Shown here: piece after piece, positions 24,701-32,422 of the stretch
Position numbering within the stretch: the stretch's first letter is position 1
How the letters are laid out: each line of letters opens with the position of its first letter
Assembly: GCA_009684525.1 (NCBI GenBank)
Contig: WKKR01000001.1
Coordinates: 248,001 to 312,000 of the forward strand
DNA from: Geobacter sp.
GTDB lineage: Bacteria; Desulfobacterota; Desulfuromonadia; Geobacterales; DSM-12255
Length of the DNA stretch: 64,000 nucleotides
Direction: 5' to 3'
The notes under the pieces: model-generated
What the model was told of the DNA's origin: nothing
Seen by the model: only the letters and a program-made list of their open reading frames with translations
Databases searched by the model: none
Position numbers and translations under genes: made by a program

Positions 24701-27657
24701 GATTCCGCAAGGGTTTCGCGCGAGGCGGAAGGAACGATTGGCGGCTGGGCGATGGCGGCCGCCCGGGCAGCCGGTTGCGTCAAGACCGGTGCCGCTGCAG
24801 CGGCCTTTGGCGCAACAGGCGGACGCTTTTCCTTGGGCTTCACATAGTTGGCCCCGCAGATCGGGACGGTGAGGGGGGGCTTTTTGCCGGCAGCCGGTGC
24901 AGGCGGCCGATACCCCGCATCCCAGGAGGTCAGGCTGACGTCGTGTCCGAGCACCGCCAGCTGGGCCAGAGCCCGGGCCAGGTCGGCAACGCCGTCACGC
25001 TTGCCGGACGATGCATCGATGGCAAGGGCAAGGTGGTCGCGGTCGCCGAGGATCGCCTTCACCAACCCGGTCAGGCGCGCTCCCGGCCCGACCTCCAGAA
25101 AGGTGCGAATCCCGGCGGCATAGAGCGCCTCGATCTCGGCGACGAATTCCACCGGCATGGCGAGCTGTTCTGCCAGGAGCTCCCTGGCAGCGTCCGGATC
25201 AGCCGGATAGGGGGCAGCGGTGCTGTTGGCATAGACGGGCAGCCGGGCCTCGTGCAGTTCGATCTCTGTCAGGGCGGCCAGAAAGGGCGTGGCTGCGTCG
25301 GCGACCAGCGGGCTGTGGAAGGCGGCGGCAACCGGCAGGCGCTTGCAGGCGAGCTTTCGCGCGGCAAAGACAGTTGCTGCACGCTCGATTTCACTGCTGC
25401 TCCCGGACAGGACGGCCTGGGCCGGGGCATTGCGATTGGCGATCACCAGGTCGAGCCGTTCTTCAGCCAGGATCTGCTCGACCAGCGCCAGCGGGGCCGG
25501 GACGGCCAGCATGCTCCCCTTGTCGCCACCACCTGCGGCCATGAGCTGGCCGCGCAGGCGGGAAAGCGCATGGAAGGCGGATTCGTCGAGCCTGCCCGAA
25601 GCGCAGAGGGCGGTCAGTTCACCATAGCTATGGCCTGCCACGGCATCGGGCCGGATGCCAAAGGTCTCCAGCAGGCGGAGCGCACCGAGGCTGACGGCGC
25701 CGATGGCGGGCTGGGCGCTGTCGGTGGCGCGCAACGCCTCTTCCTGACGTTCCCGCATGGCAGTGTCGAATGCCGTGGTGGGGTAGATCAGGTCGGAGAG
25801 CCTGGTGCCGTCCGGGGCCGCGTAATCTGCATCGGCTGCGGCGATGGCGGTGAATACCTCGGGGAAGCAGCAGGCGAGGTCGCGCAGCATGCCGGTGTAT
25901 TGGGCTCCCTGGCCGGGAAAGAGCATGCCGAGGCTGTTCGACGTGCTGCCAGAGGCAAAATAGGCGCCATCGGGTGTCTGCCATGGACCGTCCGGGTTTT
26001 TCCGCAGCATGGCCAGGGCATTGGCGGAGAGCGACTGCAGGTTGGTCCTTTTGCGTTCCACCACCAGCGCCAGGCGGCAGCGGGCGCCGGGGATGGCTGC
26101 TGTTCGGCTCGCTGCGGCCCTGGCACGGAGTTCGGACCATGCCATGTCGGCTGACAGCGTGGCGAGGGCCGCTTCCAGCTCCTGGGCCGAGTCGCCGGTA
26201 AACAGCATGATCTGGGTGTCGCCGTCCCAGTCCGCCTCTTCCTTGTTTGGCCGGTATTCTTCGAGAACCGTATGGAAGTTCGAGCCGCCAAAGCCGAAGG
26301 CGCTGACCGCGGCGCGGCGGGGGGCGCCGGAAGAGAGCCAGGGGCGCTTTTCGGTCGGCAGATAGAAGGGGGTCTTGCCTGATGTTACCTCGTCCAGCGG
26401 TTTTTCCACCTTGATGGTGGGGGGGATGATCTTGTGGTGCAGGGCCAGAGCCGCCTTGATCAGCCCGGCTGCGCCTGCGGCCGCCTTGGTATGGCCGATC
26501 TGCGACTTGACCGAACCGAGGGCGCACCAGGGACGGTCTGCTTCTCCGTAGACCTCGCGCAGTGCCGAAACCTCGACCGCGTCGCCGACCCGGGTGCCGG
26601 TGCCGTGCGCCTCGATGAGTCCTATGCTCTCCGGGGTGACTCCTGACTCGCGGTAGGCGTTCAGCAAGGCCTTTTTCTGGCCGCCGGCACTGGGGGCATA
26701 GATCGCATCGCCCTTGCCGTCGCTCGATGAACCTACGCCGCGGATCACGGCGTAGATCCTGTCGTTGTCCCGTTCTGCGTCGGCCAGCCGCTTTATCACC
26801 ACGATCCCCAGCCCTTCGCCGAGAATGGTCCCGTCTGCCGCTGCATCGAAGGGCCTGGCATTCCCGCTGGGGGAGAGGGCGGGGGTCTTGCTGAAGCACA
26901 TGTACATGAATATGTCGTTGAAGGTGTCTATGCCGCCGGTGACCACCATGTCGGACTTGCCCGAGGCGAGTTCCATGCTGGCCAGGTGAAGGGCGCTGAA
27001 AGAGCTGGCGCAGGCTGCGTCGACAACGCAGTTGGTGCCTCCCAGGTCGTACTGCTTGCTGATCCGCCCTGCCACCACGTTGCCGAGCAGGCCGGGGAAG
27101 GAGTTTTCCTGCCAGGGGACATAGGCATCGCCGATGCGCTGCACCACATCTTCTGCCACGCTATCGTCTACCCCTGCTTCCTTGAGGGCCGCACGCCAGA
27201 TCGGATGCCCGAGACGGGCGCCGAGCGGGATAACCAGCTCCAGTGAACCGGTGACGCCGAGGATGACGCTGACCCTGTTCCGGTCATACTGCCGGTCAGC
27301 GCCATAGCCGGCATCCTTCAATGCCTGGCCGGCGGCAACGAGACCGAGCAGCTGGGAGGTATCGATCGCCTCCAAGGTATTGGGGGGGATATTGAATTCC
27401 ATGGGGTTGAACGGATACGGGGAGAGGAAACCGCCCCGCTGGCCGTAGGTGTGGTCGGGGGTTTTCTGATTCGAGTTGAAATAATCCTCCACGCGCCAAT
27501 GCGTAGGGGGGATGTCGGTGATGGCATCCAGACCGTCGCGGATGTTAGCCCAGTAGGCTGCGGAGTTGTCAGCCTGCGGAAACAGGCAGCCGATGCCGAT
27601 TATGGCCAAGGGCGCTTCGCCGAAACGGTGTGCCGGGGTAGTCTTGTCTGTATTCAC
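21742..27657 (-). CDS. pfaA: PfaA-like polyunsaturated fatty acid synthase subunit: KS - AT - single ACP - KR - DH-like
   Basis: The 1971-residue synthase subunit begins with a ketosynthase (C216 in DAACASS, EAHGTGTRVGD, KSQIGHTKAAAG). A malonyl-type acyltransferase follows (FPGQGAQYTGM, GHSYGEL), then a helical linker with Ala/Pro stretches. A single acyl carrier domain carries the phosphopantetheine Ser in DLGIDSIKRVEIL. Next come a ketoreductase (VVITGGGRGVTAAAAL, FSSTTGRFGRTGQVDYAVAN) and a C-terminal dehydratase-like hotdog region (EYPFLRSHVLDGKAVLPMAMIIEW). This is the standard PfaA order except that PUFA synthases usually carry several tandem ACPs. GTG 27657 overlaps the pfaD stop (GTGA), with AGGAG eight bases upstream. 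Confidence 0.93.
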   Translation of the reverse strand: MNTDKTTPAHRFGEAPLAIIGIGCLFPQADNSAAYWANIRDGLDAITDIPPTHWRVEDYFNSNQKTPDHTYGQRGGFLSPYPFNPMEFNIPPNTLEAIDTSQLLGLVAAGQALKDAGYGADRQYDRNRVSVILGVTGSLELVIPLGARLGHPIWRAALKEAGVDDSVAEDVVQRIGDAYVPWQENSFPGLLGNVVAGRISKQYDLGGTNCVVDAACASSFSALHLASMELASGKSDMVVTGGIDTFNDIFMYMCFSKTPALSPSGNARPFDAAADGTILGEGLGIVVIKRLADAERDNDRIYAVIRGVGSSSDGKGDAIYAPSAGGQKKALLNAYRESGVTPESIGLIEAHGTGTRVGDAVEVSALREVYGEADRPWCALGSVKSQIGHTKAAAGAAGLIKAALALHHKIIPPTIKVEKPLDEVTSGKTPFYLPTEKRPWLSSGAPRRAAVSAFGFGGSNFHTVLEEYRPNKEEADWDGDTQIMLFTGDSAQELEAALATLSADMAWSELRARAAASRTAAIPGARCRLALVVERKRTNLQSLSANALAMLRKNPDGPWQTPDGAYFASGSTSNSLGMLFPGQGAQYTGMLRDLACCFPEVFTAIAAADADYAAPDGTRLSDLIYPTTAFDTAMRERQEEALRATDSAQPAIGAVSLGALRLLETFGIRPDAVAGHSYGELTALCASGRLDESAFHALSRLRGQLMAAGGGDKGSMLAVPAPLALVEQILAEERLDLVIANRNAPAQAVLSGSSSEIERAATVFAARKLACKRLPVAAAFHSPLVADAATPFLAALTEIELHEARLPVYANSTAAPYPADPDAARELLAEQLAMPVEFVAEIEALYAAGIRTFLEVGPGARLTGLVKAILGDRDHLALAIDASSGKRDGVADLARALAQLAVLGHDVSLTSWDAGYRPPAPAAGKKPPLTVPICGANYVKPKEKRPPVAPKAAAAAPVLTQPAARAAAIAQPPIVPSASRETLAESLRITRESVAVLQKMQEETAQLHRRFLEGQETASRTIQTLLEQQRIVHGGGAVRFSQPAAPIAPVTPAPAPPVAAPAIAASAPAPAPQPQPPVAAVDAGNRIVETLLAVISEKTGYPQEMLELEMGLDADLGIDSIKRVEILSAIQERLPTAPVIGPEHLGTLQTLGEIAAFLGSNSATTVAAAVAAPVSAPVAVSPALAAAPAIRRSGVVPVPLPEEGISEAIPLANAEFWITDDGSPFTAELYTVLQERGLTIRMVRPQAMVRPPEMLAGLVITAPLGGTDDQFLEHAFMLMKSAGPSLRRAAEAGGALLATVSRLDGSFGCDMGTFIADPLSGGLAGLSKTAGHEWPEVVTKTVDLGSFADPAAMCRDLAAELFRPGSSEIGLSQSGRIGLRLLDLSPPPTDALPLAEGDLVVITGGGRGVTAAAALALAGACRPFLVLLGRSKGPEPEPDWLARTTDESRIKRALLDHANKKLHPKEIEERYQQVIAGRELRTTLDRIAAVGGKAIYRPVDIRNGAEVKALLTELQQQHGPLKGIVHGAGVLADRLIVDKTREQFRQVYATKVSGLRSLLAAAGDQLRVLALFSSTTGRFGRTGQVDYAVANEVLNKLAQEEARHRPACRVVSINWGPWDGGMVTPSLKKVFAGEGIGLIGLAEGGAFLVGELADADAPVEIVALAETPETARTATSAAQSRPLTATFERTMSIDEYPFLRSHVLDGKAVLPMAMIIEWLAHGALHGNPGLHFHGFNDLRICKGVVFEQETPCTLQVMAGKAEKRESFFLVPVELQSNGSDGRAILHAKADIVLTTRLPEGIRSITELPTTPFVPHNGSIYNRERLFHGPDLHGIERVEGCSDKGIAAVVKGAPAPGNWIKKPLRSNWLTDPLSIDSAFQLMILWTFERFGAGSLPCFAGRYRQFHDAFPHEGVQVVIRVTGEREHGATADMEFLDRHSGKLVARLEDYECIVDPSLERAFQRNQLHQLGAA

Positions 27658-29315
27658 CTAACATACTCCTTGATCTGTGCGTCGGTCAGCGGTTCCTGCC
27701 GCAGAACGTCGTCGGGGAGGTTTACTCCCTGGCAGCGCAGGAAGTTGGCGCGGGTGATGATCGTAGCGCCGAACAAGATGTTGCGGGCGACGGTGACGAC
27801 CCGCCGCTTCTGCGGGTCTGCCAGAAATGAATCGGCTACCCACTCGTTGAAGGCGCCCATGGCCGGTCCGCACCATATCTGGTAATCGATGGCGCGGGCC
27901 GGATCGCCATCCTGCGCCCAGTGTGCCGCCTGTCCCAGGTACCAGCGAAAGACCAGGGCCATCCGGTGTTTCGGGTCGCGATCACCCCGCTCGACCTGCC
28001 GCGGGTCGCGGTGCAGGAAATAGCTGCGGGTCTGTTGCCAGATCTCTTCCAGTGACGCCTTGAAGAACGTCTTTTCCAGCTTGTCCCGCTCGGCAGGGGC
28101 GATGTCGTCCAGGCTGGCGCAGGAACGGTAGATCTCGTACAGCCTTGCCGCCCGCATGGGGAACATGGTCCCCCGCTTGAGCACCTGCACCGTTACACCC
28201 ATCTCGAACATGTCGGCTGCCGGTGCCATGGTGACGTCTGCCTGGCGTGTAGCGGCGAGCATCTCACGCACGGCATCTGAGGTCCCCGATTCGACGCATG
28301 CCTGGTGCACCGAGCCGGTCATGATGTAGGCAGCACCCATGGCAAATGCGGCTGCAGCGGCAGCGGGGGTGCCGATGCCGCCACCAAGGCCGACACGGAG
28401 TCTCGTGTCGTTCCCGTAGCGGGGCTGCATCCGTACGCTCAGGGCCTGGATGGTCGGAAACAGGGCAAGCGCGGGGCGATTGTCGGTATGCCCGCCGGAA
28501 TCGGCCTCAGCGGTGATATCCTGTGCCATGGGGATCGAGGCTGCCATTTCGGCCTGTTCCGGCGTTATGGCACCCTGGGCAAGCAGCTCACGGAGCAGCT
28601 TCTCCGGCGGCGGGGAGAAAAACTTCTCGGCCAGTTCTTCCCGCGAGACCTTGGCGATGATCCGGTTCGGCGCCACGATGCGGCCGTCATGGCTGCGATG
28701 GATGCCGTGAAGACGATAGCGGACCAGGGGCAGGGAGAGTGCGAGGAATGCGGACGCCTCCACCAGGCGAACCTTTTTCCTGATGAACAATTCAGCCAGA
28801 GCCTGTTCCAGGTCGGGTTCGTGGGGGGAATGGATGAGATTGATCCCGAAAGGGAAGTCCCCAGCAGCGAGTCGGTCTATGGCCGCCTCGACGGTTGCCA
28901 GCGGGAGGCCGGCCGCACCGAAAAAGCCGAGCATCCCGGCCTTGCCCAACTCCTCGACCATGGCGACGGAGCTGATCCCCTTGGCCATGGAGCCACCTGC
29001 ATAGGGGAATCGGATGCCATGCTCGGCACAGAATGAGGGATCGCCCAGATCCTCCATCCTGCAGGGCGGAACAAATGCTTTTACGGTTATGGAATCGTCC
29101 GCAGGTGACTCATACCCCATGACAAGCGCATCTGTCGTTATCGGGTCGCCATCTACCGGGTTTGCGTGCAGATAGAGGCCCTGATGCACGTGGCGGAGCA
29201 ATTCCCTGATGCTTCTCTGTTCCGGAGAAAGCGCCGGGGAATAGCAGATGCGGTGACCAGTGTCGTTCCCGGAGGTTTGGACGCTAGCGTCATCTCGCTG
29301 CGGAGTGTTTTTCAA
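27654..29315 (-). CDS. pfaD: PfaD-like enoyl reductase (nitronate monooxygenase/FMN family)
   Basis: The protein of about 553 residues matches the PfaD family, the free-standing FMN enoyl reductase of PUFA synthases. Glycine-rich flavin segments (PYAGGSMAKGISSVAMVEELGKAG and LRVGLGGGIGTPAAAAAAFAMGAAYIMTGS) and the family's C-terminal region (DYQIWCGPAMGAFNEWV) are seen. It saturates chosen double bonds during chain growth. The frame is open to 29468, but TTG 29315 is preferred: AGGGAG lies eight bases upstream, the length then fits the family, and the extra 51 residues look random. It is the first gene of the operon. Confidence 0.9.
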   Translation of the reverse strand: MKNTPQRDDASVQTSGNDTGHRICYSPALSPEQRSIRELLRHVHQGLYLHANPVDGDPITTDALVMGYESPADDSITVKAFVPPCRMEDLGDPSFCAEHGIRFPYAGGSMAKGISSVAMVEELGKAGMLGFFGAAGLPLATVEAAIDRLAAGDFPFGINLIHSPHEPDLEQALAELFIRKKVRLVEASAFLALSLPLVRYRLHGIHRSHDGRIVAPNRIIAKVSREELAEKFFSPPPEKLLRELLAQGAITPEQAEMAASIPMAQDITAEADSGGHTDNRPALALFPTIQALSVRMQPRYGNDTRLRVGLGGGIGTPAAAAAAFAMGAAYIMTGSVHQACVESGTSDAVREMLAATRQADVTMAPAADMFEMGVTVQVLKRGTMFPMRAARLYEIYRSCASLDDIAPAERDKLEKTFFKASLEEIWQQTRSYFLHRDPRQVERGDRDPKHRMALVFRWYLGQAAHWAQDGDPARAIDYQIWCGPAMGAFNEWVADSFLADPQKRRVVTVARNILFGATIITRANFLRCQGVNLPDDVLRQEPLTDAQIKEYVR

Positions 29316-29475
29316 ACAGGAATCTCCCTGAGTCGTTACGTTGTTGCAGCAGGTCGAACATGCGTCAGTGAGCCGGCTGGGTCTGTTCACATATACGCGC
29401 CCATTCGTGCACAATGTCTGGTGGTTAATCACGGTGCCCAGATCGGGTACGTGCGCTTGATATGTCAAACATGCT

Positions 29476-29504
29476 TTTTTAGCTTAAATTCCATAAAAAT
29501 TCAA
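29476..29504 (-). promoter_or_regulatory. candidate promoter for the pfa-ole operon
   Basis: On the minus strand TTGAAT (29504-29499), a 17-base spacer and TAAAAA (29481-29476) are seen. The leader to pfaD would be about 150 bases. The -10 is imperfect, so this is tentative. Confidence 0.35.
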
Positions 29505-29740
29505 GAAATTGCGAATTCTAGCCATGCATTAACTGTCAGGGGGGTGACGTGTTTCGCCTCCCCGTCGCTGTTTACACAGATTTAGCTTCTGCTGGAGACG
29601 TTATCCGGTAGCCTGCACACAAGGGCGCACCTGGCATGGCACCATCATGCTTTCGTATGATTGAAGTAATGCTACTTAATGATATGATTCTGTTTTATGA
29701 TTTTGTTGACATTCATTATCATATTTGTTTAGATGACTAT

Positions 29741-29801
29741 AGAAGGATACATAAAATCCTTCCTTCCTTTTATTGCCGCTTGGTTCAAGCGGCTTTTTTT
29801 T
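29741..29801 (+). ncRNA. possible small RNA (about 60 nt) ending in an intrinsic terminator
   Basis: TTGACA (29706-29711) with a weak TTAGAT 17 bases on (29729-29734) would start transcription near 29741. The product folds as a 7-bp hairpin (29742-29748 with 29756-29762) followed by the terminator stem at 29775-29793. No gene on this strand explains the terminator. It may instead be a relic of a lost gene. Confidence 0.35.
29775..29801 (+). terminator. intrinsic terminator without an upstream protein gene
   Basis: GCCGCTTG (29775-29782) pairs with CAAGCGGC (29786-29793), followed by eight T residues (29794-29801). Confidence 0.8.
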
Positions 29802-29981
29802 GTCCTTGCTTCTGGTCAGGTCATGGTGGCAGCAGCCGGGAGAGGGGCGTCGAGGGCTGCCGGCAGCATGGGGAAGCTGCCGGTCTTGCTGCAGCTACCC
29901 AACCAGATACCGCATGTCAAAGATTTCAAATTCCTCTGTTGAAAAATCTGCTTGTCTGCCGGGATGGCGGATGGAAGGAAA

Positions 29982-30011
29982 GATGAGCCGGAATCACCGT
30001 TCCGGCTCATC
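29982..30011 (-). terminator. hairpin after the multihaem cytochrome gene
   Basis: A 12-bp stem (29982-29993 with 30000-30011) lies 20 bases past the stop of the minus-strand cytochrome gene. The T tract is weak on either strand (TCTTTCC or TCTGTTTT). Confidence 0.6.
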
Positions 30012-30031
30012 TGTTTTGGTTCAGAAGGTTG

Positions 30032-32071
30032 CTACCAGGATTCACTGCCGTACGTTGCGTTGTTGTGGCCGCTGCTGCAGGCAGTGTCGGTCGAGTAACA
30101 GCCGGATTTGGCGTACGTACTCCAGACGCCCTTTGAGAATTTTTTCAGGAACACTGTTCCACCGCCATTGCCATCCGGATAGTAGCGGGCAGGGAGACCG
30201 GTGCCCGTGTTGTCGGCTGCAATGAGCCGGGAAACCTTGCCGCCGTGGGGAACCCTGATATGGCAGCCGACGCAGTTCCCATTGGAAATGGCACCACGGT
30301 GGACGCCACGCGTATGGACCCGGTTCGTCAGGCTCGAACTGGTGGAATTGAGGTTCGGATGGCAGTTCTGGCAGAATATTCCGCCGGATGCGCCGAGGTA
30401 GAAATAGGTCGAGCCGGAGGTGCCGTTGGCGCTTGACGCAGTGTAGGGCCAGTTCTTGTATGTTCCCTTCAGCATCCACTTGGTGGATGAGCCGTGGGGA
30501 CCGTATCCTCCTGTTTGATCGGTGGCGTGGCAATCGGAGCAGGTCATGACCATGCCCGGTGTCCAGCCGTTGCCGACCTGGACGGCGTTGAGTGTCGTCG
30601 AACCCGACCCGGCCGCGCCGAGTGCCAAGGCTACGGGGTGGGTCGACTTGTTCAATGGGTTGAATTCGAGACCCAGGTTGGTGTAGGAGGCAGCGCCTGA
30701 GCCCGAGGGAAGGGTGGTAGCTGCATGGCACTTCAGGCAGATTTCATGTTCGCTCGTTGCAGTCTTGTCGGTGCCCAGCGTCGCGGCGGTCCAGTTGGCA
30801 GCGCCGAAGGTGACGGTCTTGCCGATGGCGCTGGCCAGGTTGCCGGCAATGGTTGTCGAGCCGGCCGTGTGATTCCCGGCTTTCAGTTTGTGGATGCTGT
30901 TGACACCGTTGGAGGGGTTTCCGTGGCAGTCGTAGCAATCGGCCGAGGTATGCTTGTAACTCAGGCCGAATTGCCCGCTGATATTGGTTGCTGCCTTGTT
31001 GGCATTGGTCGAGGCGGTGGCGTGGCAGTTGAAACAATAGTTGTTTGGCGCGTCTGCACTGTAGTTGGTGTCCTGCAGCATGGAGGCCGTTGCCGATCCG
31101 TGGGCGTTGTATTTCGGATCAAGGGTGGTGTTGGCAGCACCAGACTTGCCATGGCAGTTGAAACAGGCCATTTTGGGGCTGTGGGCCATTTGGCCCGAAG
31201 TCCAGCCGATATTGAGCGGGACCGTGTCATCGCCTGAATCGGTGAACGGTTTGGTGGCATTCGCCCCGAGCCGGGCAGCGCCGTTTGCATCATGGCAGGT
31301 GACACAGCCAATTTCGCCGTTGTTGGCAGTGGTGCCGTCATAGCTGACCGTGGTTCCTGTATCCTGATCGTAGAGGCCAACCGCCACATCACCGGTCATG
31401 TTGTGCCCGAAGGTGGTCTGTTCGTGACAGACCCTGCAGGATTTCTCGCTGGGGGTGGTCACGGCTATATGCCGGTGTGTCAGAATCGAATCGACTCCTC
31501 CAACCTGGCGTGTGCCACTTCCCAGCTGTTTGCTGTGGCAGGTGACGCAATCACCGTCAACGGCAAACCCCTTTTCATGGGGGTGGCAGGCCATGCAGTC
31601 GGTCAGATTGGCATTCATGTGATTGTAGTTGGTCTGCCCGGTCGTGTCATATCTATGGACTTTGGCCACGGAGTGACATGCTTCGCAGATGCGCTGGGAA
31701 GATGTCCGGCCGCTATAGTCATAACCAAAGGCGGTCACGTTCTTATAAATAATGTTTTTTGCAACGCTGGGCCCGATGGTGGCAGGAATGCTGGTCGTGA
31801 CGCGCTTGCTGTTTGAAGATCCCTTGGTGTGGCAGGTGGCGCAGGTAAAGGTGCCATACTGACCGCCTGCCACACCCCATCCACCGCTTGCCGACCAGTA
31901 GTTGTTTGTCGACCCGAATTTCGCCACTGTCTGACTGTTGTGAAGGTGATCGCTACTGGCCCATGACAAGGGCATTAAGAACGAAAGGCCCAGCACGATA
32001 CAACAGCAGAAAATAATCGCCGTTTTGTTCCTCATCAGACAACGTTTTTCTGCAGCAATTCTCTTTTCCAT
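30032..32071 (-). CDS. multihaem c-type cytochrome (13 CxxCH)
   Basis: The 679-residue exported protein has an N-terminal signal sequence (hydrophobic run IIFCCCIVLGLSFLMPLSWA). Thirteen CxxCH haem sites are counted: CATCH, CEACH, CMACH, CVTCH, CRVCH, CVTCH, CFNCH, CFNCH, CYDCH, CLKCH, CSDCH, CQNCH and CVGCH. A fourteenth site at the extreme C-terminus is degenerate (CSSGH). It probably carries electrons in the periplasm or outer surface, as in metal-reducing bacteria; the partner is unknown. Low-complexity Ser/Thr/Gly/Ala spacers separate the haem motifs. The start at 32071 has AGGGA eight bases upstream; ATG 32035 is an alternative. A small gene lies 60 bases upstream in the same direction. 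Confidence 0.9.
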   Translation of the reverse strand: MEKRIAAEKRCLMRNKTAIIFCCCIVLGLSFLMPLSWASSDHLHNSQTVAKFGSTNNYWSASGGWGVAGGQYGTFTCATCHTKGSSNSKRVTTSIPATIGPSVAKNIIYKNVTAFGYDYSGRTSSQRICEACHSVAKVHRYDTTGQTNYNHMNANLTDCMACHPHEKGFAVDGDCVTCHSKQLGSGTRQVGGVDSILTHRHIAVTTPSEKSCRVCHEQTTFGHNMTGDVAVGLYDQDTGTTVSYDGTTANNGEIGCVTCHDANGAARLGANATKPFTDSGDDTVPLNIGWTSGQMAHSPKMACFNCHGKSGAANTTLDPKYNAHGSATASMLQDTNYSADAPNNYCFNCHATASTNANKAATNISGQFGLSYKHTSADCYDCHGNPSNGVNSIHKLKAGNHTAGSTTIAGNLASAIGKTVTFGAANWTAATLGTDKTATSEHEICLKCHAATTLPSGSGAASYTNLGLEFNPLNKSTHPVALALGAAGSGSTTLNAVQVGNGWTPGMVMTCSDCHATDQTGGYGPHGSSTKWMLKGTYKNWPYTASSANGTSGSTYFYLGASGGIFCQNCHPNLNSTSSSLTNRVHTRGVHRGAISNGNCVGCHIRVPHGGKVSRLIAADNTGTGLPARYYPDGNGGGTVFLKKFSKGVWSTYAKSGCYSTDTACSSGHNNATYGSESW

Positions 32072-32131
32072 GGGGCAATCCCTCTTGAACTGTGTTTATG
32101 TGCAGTCTTTACGGCTTGAATCTCCGGGTAC

Positions 32132-32422
32132 CTAGCGTGCCTGGCGGATCTGGGTGTTTTTCATGGCAAAGATGATCGAACGCAATGATTTCAGGTTGCT
32201 GACGTAGGTATTGAGTGGGGCCATTTCTCCCTGGTACATCTTTCCCATGTTTTCGGAAATGCGGCCTTTTACCTCAAAGGCGATCTTGCCTGAGGCGTTT
32301 TTGACCGGAGAATATGAAATGGTGGGGTCAAGGGTTATGAGAGCGGCAAGCAGGTAGGTGTCTTCGACGATTGAAGTCTGATTGTCAATAAAGATAACTT
32401 TATTGTGCTGATTCATTGCCAT
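32132..32422 (-). CDS. hypothetical protein, possible DUF5659-like fold (96 aa)
   Basis: The 96-residue protein (MAMNQHNKVIFIDNQTSIVED) has no signal or membrane segment. It contains an alternating hydrophobic N-terminal strand, a helix (DTYLLAALITL), a strand (GKIAFEVKGR) and a C-terminal helix (NLKSLRSIIFAMKN). This resembles by eye the small DUF5659-type proteins, but I am unsure. The start at 32422 follows AAGGAGA with a spacing of seven. It lies just upstream of the multihaem cytochrome and is likely cotranscribed with it. Function unknown. Confidence 0.6.
   Translation of the reverse strand: MAMNQHNKVIFIDNQTSIVEDTYLLAALITLDPTISYSPVKNASGKIAFEVKGRISENMGKMYQGEMAPLNTYVSNLKSLRSIIFAMKNTQIRQAR

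Larger units (their letters stand above)
29316..30031. other. intergenic region between pfaD and the cytochrome gene
   Basis: About 715 bases without a convincing protein gene. They hold the candidate pfa promoter (29476-29504), a possible small RNA with its own terminator (29741-29801) and the hairpin ending the cytochrome unit (29982-30011). Short open frames in between lack ribosome binding sites and protein-like composition. Confidence 0.6.

Noticed and set aside
29469-29530. Extended N-terminus or separate leader peptide for pfaD
   Set aside because: The extra 51 in-frame residues before TTG 29315 are not like the family and lack a ribosome binding site; they are better read as leader RNA.
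29631-29655. Sigma-54-like promoter (TGGCAC followed by TGC)
   Set aside because: The distance from GG to GC is one base short of the required spacing, and no gene follows in the right place.
29733-29942. Open frame of 69 codons between pfaD and the cytochrome gene
   Set aside because: It runs straight through a strong intrinsic terminator (29775-29801), has no ribosome binding site and no family resemblance.
32072-32131. Cyclic-di-GMP type riboswitch before the cytochrome gene
   Set aside because: Geobacter cytochrome genes often carry one, so I looked for the conserved core here and upstream of 32422; none of the expected conserved words is present.
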